From: Gammaproteobacteria bacterium
GTDB taxonomy: Bacteria; Pseudomonadota; Gammaproteobacteria; Granulosicoccales; Granulosicoccaceae
Length of the DNA stretch: 29,814 bases
Direction: 5' to 3'
Assembly: GCA_019634245.1 (NCBI GenBank)
Contig: JAHQVR010000233.1
Coordinates: 1 to 29,814, forward strand
The notes under the pieces were generated by a model. That model was not told where the DNA came from. It searched no databases and worked only from the letters and a program-made list of their open reading frames with translations. Shown here in pieces: positions 23,881 to 29,814 of this stretch (the first letter of the stretch is position 1; each line of letters opens with the position of its first letter). A program made the translations under genes and the position numbers.

Positions 23881-25446
23881 TCACGACGCCTCTTTCCAAG
23901 AGTTGGCGCCGTTAAACGCCCCCATATAGACGCTTCTATAGCGACCAATCATATCGGCTTGATCGTAATACTTTTCAACCCTGGCTATTGCCGATTTCGA
24001 CGACTCCTGCCACAAAGTTCTATCCAGCAATAGATCAATAGCACTGGTTGCGAAGGCCGCTGGATTAGCTATCGGAACTACAGCGCCAGCAGGACCCAGC
24101 TTCTCGTCCTCAGCTCCTAACCCCAACACCAACTCTCGGCAACTCCCTACATCAGTAGTGATCGTTGGAATTCCAGCGGCGTATCCTTCCAAAACCACCA
24201 ATGGCTGTCCCTCTGATACTGAGGTTAAAACGGTGAGGCCAATTTTTGGAAAAATATCATCTGGATTCTGGAATCCAAGAAACTTCACTACGCCGCCCAA
24301 ATCCAGACTCTCTACCAGTGTTTTGCATTCCTGGGTATAGGCTGGGTCTTCATCTTGAGGGCCAATGATCCATCCTTGTGCATTTGGCACTTTAGAACTC
24401 ACTATGCGCATAGCACGTATGAAATTTTTAATATCTTTGATCGGTACTACTCGGCCTATAAGGGCCAATACTGGCGGTACCGCAGCATCTGATGTTCGAC
24501 GCAACCTCCGATAACGAGGCACATCAACACCATTTGGGATAATGGTCAGCTTATCCGCTGGAGCTCCATCTTCAAGTTGTCTCTGACGGTTACCTTCATA
24601 TAACGTAAATAGACGATCGGCAGAGGCATAGGTCATACGACCGAGGGATTGAAAAAATCGGATCCATACTTGCCGCAGATAGTTCATTTCCTCGCTAAGC
24701 CCAACTCGAAAAGGATCCATCTGTTCAGGTATCCAACTAACTTGAGCTAAATCTATTTCACGCTCTTTGGTGTAAATTCCATGCTCAGAAACTACATACG
24801 GTTTCTCACTCTTCTGGGATAACAAAGCCCCTAAAAAACCGGCATAGCCTGTTGATACCGAATGGTAAACATCCGCTTTAGGCGCATTTTTTGCCACATC
24901 TGCAAGTTTAAACAGCGGCGAGTGTATCGCCCTAACGGTCCAGAAGTAGTGATTAAAATCTAGCCCAGCTGGTGCTTGAGAGTATTTTTCCCGGATGGTG
25001 TTCCACGCAAACTTACTTGTTTGGAGCTCGGCTTCCGTGATCGAGTCTTTACCTGTTAACAACTTAGCAAACGCACGGGTCAAGCCCTCATCAACTTCAC
25101 CTTTTCGAACACGCAAATAACGATGTAACTTATCGTTTAACTCAAATTTTTTCGCTTGTGATTTTCGAATTTTCCAAAAAGGCTTTTTTTCTTCCTCTAC
25201 TTCCGACGTACCGAGCAATAAGTGCACTTCAATATGCAAGACGTTGTCGGGAATGTCGTATGCGGGTTCTGAATAGTCGCCATCCACGCCCCCGAGAAAA
25301 ATGATAGAGAAGGTTAAATCCGGCATCCCATCAATGAGCTGCTTTACCCACGTTGATACACCCCCTCGAACAAACGGGTAAGTACCTTCTAGGATCAAAC
25401 AGACATCCGCAGAGTCATTCGGGTTATGGCGTGCATTGAAAATCAT
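23881..25446 (-). CDS. pelF: PelF, cytosolic GT4 glycosyltransferase for Pel synthesis
   Basis: The 521-residue enzyme polymerises the amino-sugar backbone of Pel from a UDP-sugar in the cytosol. N-terminal VCLILEGTYPFVRGGVSTWV is the hallmark of PelF. The C-terminal donor-binding half has GRVVPIKDIKNF (331-342) and the retaining-GT motif E-X7-E at Glu412 and Glu420 (SEGQPLVVLEGYAAG). No membrane segment is present, so it relies on PelD/E/G for membrane recruitment. ATG 25446 overlaps the pelE stop as ATGA, indicating translational coupling; a TTG two codons upstream is unlikely. Length is near the 507 residues of the P. aeruginosa protein. Confidence 0.95.
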   Translation of the reverse strand: MIFNARHNPNDSADVCLILEGTYPFVRGGVSTWVKQLIDGMPDLTFSIIFLGGVDGDYSEPAYDIPDNVLHIEVHLLLGTSEVEEEKKPFWKIRKSQAKKFELNDKLHRYLRVRKGEVDEGLTRAFAKLLTGKDSITEAELQTSKFAWNTIREKYSQAPAGLDFNHYFWTVRAIHSPLFKLADVAKNAPKADVYHSVSTGYAGFLGALLSQKSEKPYVVSEHGIYTKEREIDLAQVSWIPEQMDPFRVGLSEEMNYLRQVWIRFFQSLGRMTYASADRLFTLYEGNRQRQLEDGAPADKLTIIPNGVDVPRYRRLRRTSDAAVPPVLALIGRVVPIKDIKNFIRAMRIVSSKVPNAQGWIIGPQDEDPAYTQECKTLVESLDLGGVVKFLGFQNPDDIFPKIGLTVLTSVSEGQPLVVLEGYAAGIPTITTDVGSCRELVLGLGAEDEKLGPAGAVVPIANPAAFATSAIDLLLDRTLWQESSKSAIARVEKYYDQADMIGRYRSVYMGAFNGANSWKEAS

Positions 25447-26453
25447 GCCCAATACTCGGCTACGTTTTTCAAAGGTGGATACTTTTTAAAGGCAGTATCA
25501 ATTGAATCCAGCACCTGCCGAACCTTTGTGAAATCTCTTAGTGCAAACGCCGCTTCAGCCAGATATGGCATGGCTTTGTCTTCAGGAATACCGTGGCGAA
25601 CAGACTCTTCAAAGGCTTTTGAAGCCATCATATAGTCGTTTTGCAATAAAGAGATTCGACCTAGAATAAAGTGTGCATTGCGATTCTCAGGGGTAATAGC
25701 GATGGCTTTCATCGCAGCCCTTGAGGCTTTCTCCAGAAGCTGTTTGCGAGCTACCGGTTCATCACTTTCAATTTCCAAAAGCTCCCAGTAATTGCTGGCG
25801 ATTTGCAACCAGGTGTTTGCTTTTTCCATACCTTCTCTGGCACGGGCTATTGTCTCTAAACGTTGAATTTCATGGTTTAGATGATTTGTTTTCTTGTCTA
25901 ATGTTTGATAGGCAGTCAGCCGAACACGTTCATCTGAATGCTTAATTGCCGTTTTTAGTGCATCCACTGACAAGGAGGTACGAATAGTTGCGGCGGCCAA
26001 TACCTTTTTGTACACACTATCGGCGTCTGTCGAGTAGGCAAATTGTTCACTAAAGCCTCGACTGTCAGCTTGCTTAATCTCCCGTTTCAGCGGCGTGGTA
26101 AAAGGCAATTCTGCATTGTTTGTAAATTGCCAATAGACTTCTTCAGTGTGTTTGTTTATCGATTGATTTGCACCATATACAAAAGCAATCCCAAAACCCA
26201 TGATTCCGACGAACGGTAAGCAAAAAACAAAACTTGAGGACAATACGAAATTGTGCCTGATGTCATTGCCAAGAATCCAATGCATACCCATAGCCAGAGC
26301 AACAGATCCCACCAGACTGGCAAGTAAATGCCATACTAACCAACTATAGCCAGTTAAAACTCCCTCTGTTCCTACAGCTAATTGAACTATTAAGAAAAAT
26401 TCAATTACGGTAGCAATTAGAAACGCGATGCAGACCCCAATCTTAAGCAACAC
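25443..26453 (-). CDS. pelE: PelE, inner-membrane TPR scaffold of the Pel complex
   Basis: The 336-residue protein starts at GTG 26453 with AAGGA 7 nt upstream, inside the pelD end (11-nt overlap). Three hydrophobic stretches (about 2-28, 37-63, 69-95) precede a helical cytosolic region with TPR-like repeats (MKAIAITPENRNAHFILGRI, then SLLQNDYMMASKAFEESVRH). In P. aeruginosa PelE links PelD, PelF and PelG. The position between pelD and pelF, with overlaps on both sides, supports the name, since PelE itself is poorly conserved. The number of membrane segments may be two rather than three. Confidence 0.88.
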   Translation of the reverse strand: MLLKIGVCIAFLIATVIEFFLIVQLAVGTEGVLTGYSWLVWHLLASLVGSVALAMGMHWILGNDIRHNFVLSSSFVFCLPFVGIMGFGIAFVYGANQSINKHTEEVYWQFTNNAELPFTTPLKREIKQADSRGFSEQFAYSTDADSVYKKVLAAATIRTSLSVDALKTAIKHSDERVRLTAYQTLDKKTNHLNHEIQRLETIARAREGMEKANTWLQIASNYWELLEIESDEPVARKQLLEKASRAAMKAIAITPENRNAHFILGRISLLQNDYMMASKAFEESVRHGIPEDKAMPYLAEAAFALRDFTKVRQVLDSIDTAFKKYPPLKNVAEYWA

Positions 26454-27864
26454 TTTCTAATCCTTTGTCATCACCTTTTTCGATATTATTCGGCTCGTCT
26501 GGTTCGATATAACCAGAAACACCTGTACTCTGACCAATAAACTCTAGGCAACTTTCTCGCGTATCCTTAGCATCAATCTGCTTGACTGAGGAACTAAAAA
26601 GAATTCGCTCTAGATCTAGTTTGAATTCACTTTTAATCGATTCACTAATTCGCCTCCTGTAAGCCAGGGATTGATCTTCGGTCATCAACGGTAGTAACAA
26701 TACAACCGTATCGTGCTCGTTGACCGTCTTTGGAATCCATGAACTATCCAGCGAACGGATATTGTTCGCAATACGCTTGGCAATTAAAGCTGAGTGCTGG
26801 AATTTCACAAGCTGCAAACACATCAACGTTGATTGAACACTGTGAGTCTTGGAATAGCGAATAGCCGTGTCCATCTCAGCAAAAAATGTTGATGTCTGTG
26901 AACTTCCCATACCCTTTGAGCGAGTCAGCATATCCCCAACATAGCCTGCCAATAACGATAGGATATTTAGGTTCTGTTGTTGAAACGCCAGAAAGTGCAT
27001 ATCCTTGATGGCCAGAACGCCATGCAAATTATCCTGAGAGTCAACAATGGGAACTACAGCCAGCAAGCCAGTTTGATGGGTCTCAGTGGCCAAGGACTCA
27101 AGCTTTACGCTCACCAGCTTTCTTTCCTGCAGAGCAAGTCTTAGCAAGGGGTCAAACTGTGACAGCTCTTCCATATCCCCGTGTAAGGCAATGGCGTTAG
27201 GATCTAACGTGGAATCGGATTTCATTGCATAGAGCCCAGCGATCTGTACCGAGCAAAATTGTGCGAAAACTGCCATCAAATCACTACCAGCCTCCAACCC
27301 GTCTGGTGTGGAAGCCAACACCGGTTTGAGATTCTGAAGCGCTTGTCGCAAACTCATACGTTGCCCGGCCATATATTCTTCCAGTTGGCCGTGGGATACT
27401 TTCAATACGTGGTAGTCGTTCGAAAATTCTTTAAGTCTATGGCGCAAATATTGGTTTTCAGCATCTGCCTGATGGGCTCGTTTGCGCCAACTGGTGGCCG
27501 AGTCACCCACCAATATACACATCACTAGAGTTCCGATCGAAAGCACTACGATCGAACCCACCGATTCAGCATAGGCGCCGTATGGAAAGGAAAAAAACAA
27601 GATCGACAACAACGCACAGCTCAGACCCCAGCTGCTTCCATAGCGGGCTGCGAATATTACCGGCAGAGCAGCACCCCAAGGAAATCCTGAATTAAGCCCG
27701 AGAGGATCGCTGGAAAACAAAAAAACACCGACCAATGGTGCAAGGCCTGAGAAAACAAAAAGCTCGATTAATTTGCGATAGTCACGTACAGAAAAGGCAT
27801 CTGCCGGTACGGTTTTCGATCGCCTTTTCGTCTTCTGTAATACGGTTGTAAGTTTGCCTTTCAT
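26443..27864 (-). CDS. pelD: PelD, c-di-GMP receptor of the Pel synthase complex
   Basis: The 473-residue protein has four membrane segments (about 31-50, 63-75, 80-95, 103-120), a coiled stretch (130-180), a GAF domain (185-315) and a degenerate GGDEF domain (320-455). The GGDEF motif is lost (NEHD at 382-385), so it is not expected to be a cyclase. The inhibitory-site RxxD is kept as Arg370-Ser-Leu-Asp373, and Arg405 lies where P. aeruginosa has Arg402; the offset of three fits its Arg367/Asp370. Binding of c-di-GMP here switches on Pel synthesis after translation. ATG 27864 lies 14 nt after pelC and pelE overlaps its end. Confidence 0.93.
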   Translation of the reverse strand: MKGKLTTVLQKTKRRSKTVPADAFSVRDYRKLIELFVFSGLAPLVGVFLFSSDPLGLNSGFPWGAALPVIFAARYGSSWGLSCALLSILFFSFPYGAYAESVGSIVVLSIGTLVMCILVGDSATSWRKRAHQADAENQYLRHRLKEFSNDYHVLKVSHGQLEEYMAGQRMSLRQALQNLKPVLASTPDGLEAGSDLMAVFAQFCSVQIAGLYAMKSDSTLDPNAIALHGDMEELSQFDPLLRLALQERKLVSVKLESLATETHQTGLLAVVPIVDSQDNLHGVLAIKDMHFLAFQQQNLNILSLLAGYVGDMLTRSKGMGSSQTSTFFAEMDTAIRYSKTHSVQSTLMCLQLVKFQHSALIAKRIANNIRSLDSSWIPKTVNEHDTVVLLLPLMTEDQSLAYRRRISESIKSEFKLDLERILFSSSVKQIDAKDTRESCLEFIGQSTGVSGYIEPDEPNNIEKGDDKGLESVA

Positions 27865-27878
27865 GGTGAGCTCTTCGG

Positions 27879-28418
27879 TTACTGAGCAACACCCGTGATC
27901 TGTATCTTCGACAATAGATCACTGATAACTTTGTTACCTATAATACTTAAATTGGAGTAGCCCAAGCCGGTGCGTGCTGCACTGCCTTGCCAAAGCACAG
28001 TTCCAGAAGAAACATCAGAGAGTTTCAAAGTCAAACCAACCGCCGGTTCTTTGTCCGTGCCCGTTTTATAATGCCACTCATGCACGGTTCCACTGATAGC
28101 GTATCTTGCACCAGAGTCACGGGCCCAACGTGTGGCCTGTTCCGTCTGCTCCGAAGGGTCTAGCAGAGCCACCAAGCTTAGCTTTTCTGCCGGTTCGAAC
28201 GAAGCAATTTGTGCCACTCCACGCGCGCGCAACTGTGTCTCCAACAAAGTCAATACTTTTTCACCGGCTAAAGGTGTAGAGGAGAAGTTTTGAATAGGTA
28301 GCAACACCCAAGGTTCAGCACCCTGTGCGGACACCTTGTCAGTGCTGGTGATCGTGCTGCAGGCTGTCAAACCCAACAGCAGCATCAGCAGTAACATCAA
28401 TTTGAGATTTCTAGACAT
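27879..28418 (-). CDS. pelC: PelC, outer-membrane lipoprotein of Pel export
   Basis: The 179-residue lipoprotein has a signal ending in lipobox LTAC (Cys20). The mature domain has PWVLLPIQN (36-44), LLETQLRARG, ARYAISGTVHEWHYK and GTVLWQGSA. P. aeruginosa PelC forms a ring at the inner face of the outer membrane that guides Pel to PelB, and a conserved Trp near its C-terminus is compatible with VLWQG here. ATG 28418 has AGGAG 5 nt upstream; a GTG at 28424 would sit on the ribosome site. It is the first gene of the pelC-D-E-F-G unit. A second copy of the same fold is fused to PelA in this locus. Confidence 0.88.
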   Translation of the reverse strand: MSRNLKLMLLLMLLLGLTACSTITSTDKVSAQGAEPWVLLPIQNFSSTPLAGEKVLTLLETQLRARGVAQIASFEPAEKLSLVALLDPSEQTEQATRWARDSGARYAISGTVHEWHYKTGTDKEPAVGLTLKLSDVSSGTVLWQGSAARTGLGYSNLSIIGNKVISDLLSKIQITGVAQ

Positions 28419-28441
28419 TCCCACTCCTATTCAGGCGCTAC

Positions 28442-28460
28442 TCAGACGACAGAAGTCTGA
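28442..28460 (-). promoter_or_regulatory. Leader hairpin before pelC
   Basis: TCAGAC (28442-28447) and GTCTGA (28455-28460) pair with a 7-nt loop, 23 nt before the pelC ATG. It would lie in the mRNA leader if transcription starts near 28489. There is no T run. It may protect or control the leader; the ribosome site AGGAGTGGGA just downstream has two GGA triplets, which RsmA/CsrA proteins can bind. Confidence 0.3.
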
Positions 28461-28499
28461 CGGTCGGCCCATACGGTGACTGTTGCAATCCCGAATAAC

Positions 28500-28516
28500 A
28501 GCAAGTGGTACGCCAA
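28500..28516 (-). promoter_or_regulatory. Sigma54-like -24/-12 element before pelC
   Basis: On the minus strand TTGGC-GTACCAC-TTGCT fits the sigma54 pattern TTGGCACG-N4-TTGCW at 10 of 13 defined positions. The invariant GG and GC are exactly 10 nt apart. The predicted start is near 28489, giving a 70-nt leader to pelC. No convincing sigma70 promoter was seen in the same region. Confidence 0.4.
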
Positions 28517-28702
28517 TGCACCGAGGTTACGGAATCAGTTAACGGCCTAAGTCAGCAGGGACTAAAGAAAAAGTCGGGATTGGAACCACTATCGCAGCAA
28601 GATGCTGAATAGCCATAGAAAAACTCTTTGCTCAAACTAAAAGGGTCCTACAAAATCGACACGATCAGACACAATCATGTAACACTTCTCTAGGCACAAG
28701 TC

Positions 28703-28716
28703 GTCAATTCAGTGGC
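28703..28716. promoter_or_regulatory. FleQ-box-like palindrome upstream of the pelC operon
   Basis: GTCAAT-TC-AGTGGC matches GTCAAT-NN-ATTGAC at 10 of 12 positions, with one perfect half. It lies about 220 bp upstream of the predicted sigma54 start, a usual distance for an enhancer, and 15 nt past the stop of the thioesterase gene. Confidence 0.33.
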
Positions 28717-28730
28717 GCAAGGCCAAGCCC

Positions 28731-29162
28731 TCATTCAGTAAAAAACTGTCCTCGAATCGTGCGGCAGTGTCCGCGAAACACCGCAACTATTTCAGTCGAC
28801 TGATCCGTAACAGTCACATCGTAGACACCCGATCGGGACGCTCGATAAACTTCTTGGGCAGTGGCGGTAAGCTCATCTCCAATTGAAGCGGCCTTTAAGT
28901 AGGTGATGGTGTTGTGTTGAGCAACTGCAAACTGGTTGTAGCTATTGCAGGCAAAGGCAAACGCAGTGTCGGCCAGAGTAAATGTATACCCACCATGACA
29001 GATGCCGTGACCATTGGCATGTCGTTGCTCAACCAGTAGCTTCACTTGAGCACTTCCCGGCTGCACCGATACCAACTCGAGACCGGCTGCCTTGGAAGCA
29101 GAATCTTGCTCCCACATGATGGTGGCAACTTTGGATGCACGTTCCTCCGGTGTTAAGCTCAC
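28731..29162 (-). CDS. paaI: PaaI-type hotdog-fold acyl-CoA thioesterase
   Basis: The 143-residue protein closely matches hydroxyphenylacetyl-CoA thioesterase PaaI: start SLTPEERASKVATIMWEQD, the hotdog helix HGICHGGYTFTLADTAFAFA with HGG (56-58) and catalytic Asp65, then ITYLKAASIGDELTATAQEV. It hydrolyses acyl-CoA in the cytoplasm and in the phenylacetate route acts as a safety enzyme that rescues stalled CoA esters. GTG 29162 is chosen because GGGGA lies 7 nt upstream; a GTG at 29186 has no ribosome site. No other paa gene is in the window, so the role may be general thioesterase instead. Confidence 0.85.
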   Translation of the reverse strand: MSLTPEERASKVATIMWEQDSASKAAGLELVSVQPGSAQVKLLVEQRHANGHGICHGGYTFTLADTAFAFACNSYNQFAVAQHNTITYLKAASIGDELTATAQEVYRASRSGVYDVTVTDQSTEIVAVFRGHCRTIRGQFFTE

Positions 29163-29279
29163 AGCTCTATCCCCATAAACTAACACTGTTCAACATTAGC
29201 TTCCGTTCGGCAGCTGTCGCCATAACACGAAACCTGATCATATAAGTGTTGATAAGTGGATACTCTGTAAAAGAATTGC

Positions 29280-29814
29280 TCACTGCAGCCAGGTTTCATA
29301 ATCAGTCGGCAAAGGAGTCAACTCCCCTTCAACATCCCAGCCTTGTCGCTCTGCCAACTCTAAAACAGCTCGGATCCTATCTTCGTCAAGAGGGTGAGTG
29401 CTGGTGAATCTTTCTAACCACTCGGATGAACTATCACTGCCACCACGCATGACAGATATCGCGCGAAATAACTCGTCAGCTCCATTCACATGTCCATACA
29501 GAGCATTGACGGCTGCTACGGCTCGGGTATCGGCCGCAGTTTCCATTTTTCTTGTAAATTGAATACCTGTTAACACACCGGTGGTTTGTAACATATCACC
29601 AGCAGCCCCGGTGTTTCCCAAAACCACGGACAGTGCCAAAGAGCTTGCCATGCCGCCACCCAATCCACTTATCGGATCACGATGAAGTACATGTGATATC
29701 TCGTGTGCCACAACCATGGCAAGAGCATTCTCGTGCGGCATTTGGTCTAGCAAACCACGATAAAACAGCACATTTCCGCCCAATGTCGCAAACGCGTTGA
29801 ATACATCATCGTGG
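29280..29814 (-). CDS. M48-family zinc metalloprotease, N-terminus cut by window edge
   Basis: The frame is open to the right edge and 178 codons are visible, with no start codon in view. It begins at HDDVFNAFATLGGNVLFYRG, typical of M48 peptidases just before the active site. The zinc motif HEISH lies about 26 residues later, followed by the third ligand Glu in the METAADTRAV stretch. A short hydrophobic segment (MASSLALSVVLGN) lies between them. The C-terminal STHPLDEDRI is a family marker. Related proteins (BepA/LoiP-like, Oma1/HtpX clan) work in envelope protein quality control. Length beyond the edge and signal peptide are unknown. Confidence 0.88.
   Translation of the reverse strand, partial: HDDVFNAFATLGGNVLFYRGLLDQMPHENALAMVVAHEISHVLHRDPISGLGGGMASSLALSVVLGNTGAAGDMLQTTGVLTGIQFTRKMETAADTRAVAAVNALYGHVNGADELFRAISVMRGGSDSSSEWLERFTSTHPLDEDRIRAVLELAERQGWDVEGELTPLPTDYETWLQ

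Larger units (their letters stand above)
28419..28730. other. Upstream region of the pel locus
   Basis: This 312-nt non-coding stretch separates the thioesterase gene from pelC, both on the minus strand. It contains the leader hairpin (28442-28460), the sigma54-like element (28500-28516) and the FleQ-box-like site (28703-28716). Apart from these I see no gene and no clear terminator for the thioesterase. Confidence 0.5.

Noticed and set aside
23880..23948. Longer PelG start within pelF
   Set aside because: The characteristic MAGIGFELRK start at 23879 has its own ribosome site.

Overview
The window looks like chromosomal DNA of a free-living, probably marine, gammaproteobacterium. The base composition is moderate, Gram-negative envelope genes are abundant (lipoproteins, an outer-membrane barrel, periplasmic TPR proteins), and the families (Pel exopolysaccharide, GloA/GloB, YaiI, PaaI thioesterase, a DUF6502-like protein, Gly-rich lipoproteins) are typical of that class. 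No rRNA, tRNA, CRISPR array, insertion sequence or phage gene was seen.

Layout. 1-1342 (minus): a two-gene envelope operon, made of a signal-peptide protein with an Fn3-like domain and a C-terminal membrane segment, then a lipoprotein with a CBM9-like domain that runs off the left edge. 1670-2272 (plus): a membrane-anchored, stand-alone EndoU-type RNase-like protein. 2275-4809: a divergent LuxR-type response regulator and hybrid histidine kinase. 4944-7540 (plus): a two-subunit molybdenum hydroxylase (2Fe-2S and molybdopterin subunits). 7544-8533 (minus): an aldo/keto reductase. 8692-12520 (minus): a DUF6502-like gene overlapping a large lipoprotein with Fn3 domains and beta-helix repeats, closed by a clear terminator. 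Its promoter has a near-consensus CRP-type site and a palindrome around the -10. 12718-14975: DUF1801 protein, YaiI-family protein, and a gloA-gloB glyoxalase operon. 28731-29814 (minus): a PaaI-type thioesterase and a truncated M48 metalloprotease.

The centre of interest is 15039-28418 (minus), a complete Pel exopolysaccharide locus in a non-canonical arrangement: pelC-pelD-pelE-pelF-pelG, a 191-bp gap, then pelA-pelB. The classical Pseudomonas aeruginosa order is pelABCDEFG. The PelA homologue carries at its N-terminus a second PelC-like lipoprotein domain, which would tie the periplasmic deacetylase/hydrolase to the outer-membrane export site. All catalytic motifs of both PelA activities and the c-di-GMP RxxD site of PelD are retained. 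Both non-coding stretches of the locus hold a 10-of-12 match to the FleQ box, and the pelC upstream region also has a -24/-12 sigma54-like element.

How the parts would work together: PelD senses c-di-GMP in the inner membrane and activates PelF (glycosyltransferase) together with PelE and PelG (polymerisation and transport). PelA modifies the polymer in the periplasm, and PelC and PelB export it through the outer membrane. Functional calls rest on motif recognition by eye. No database search was run.
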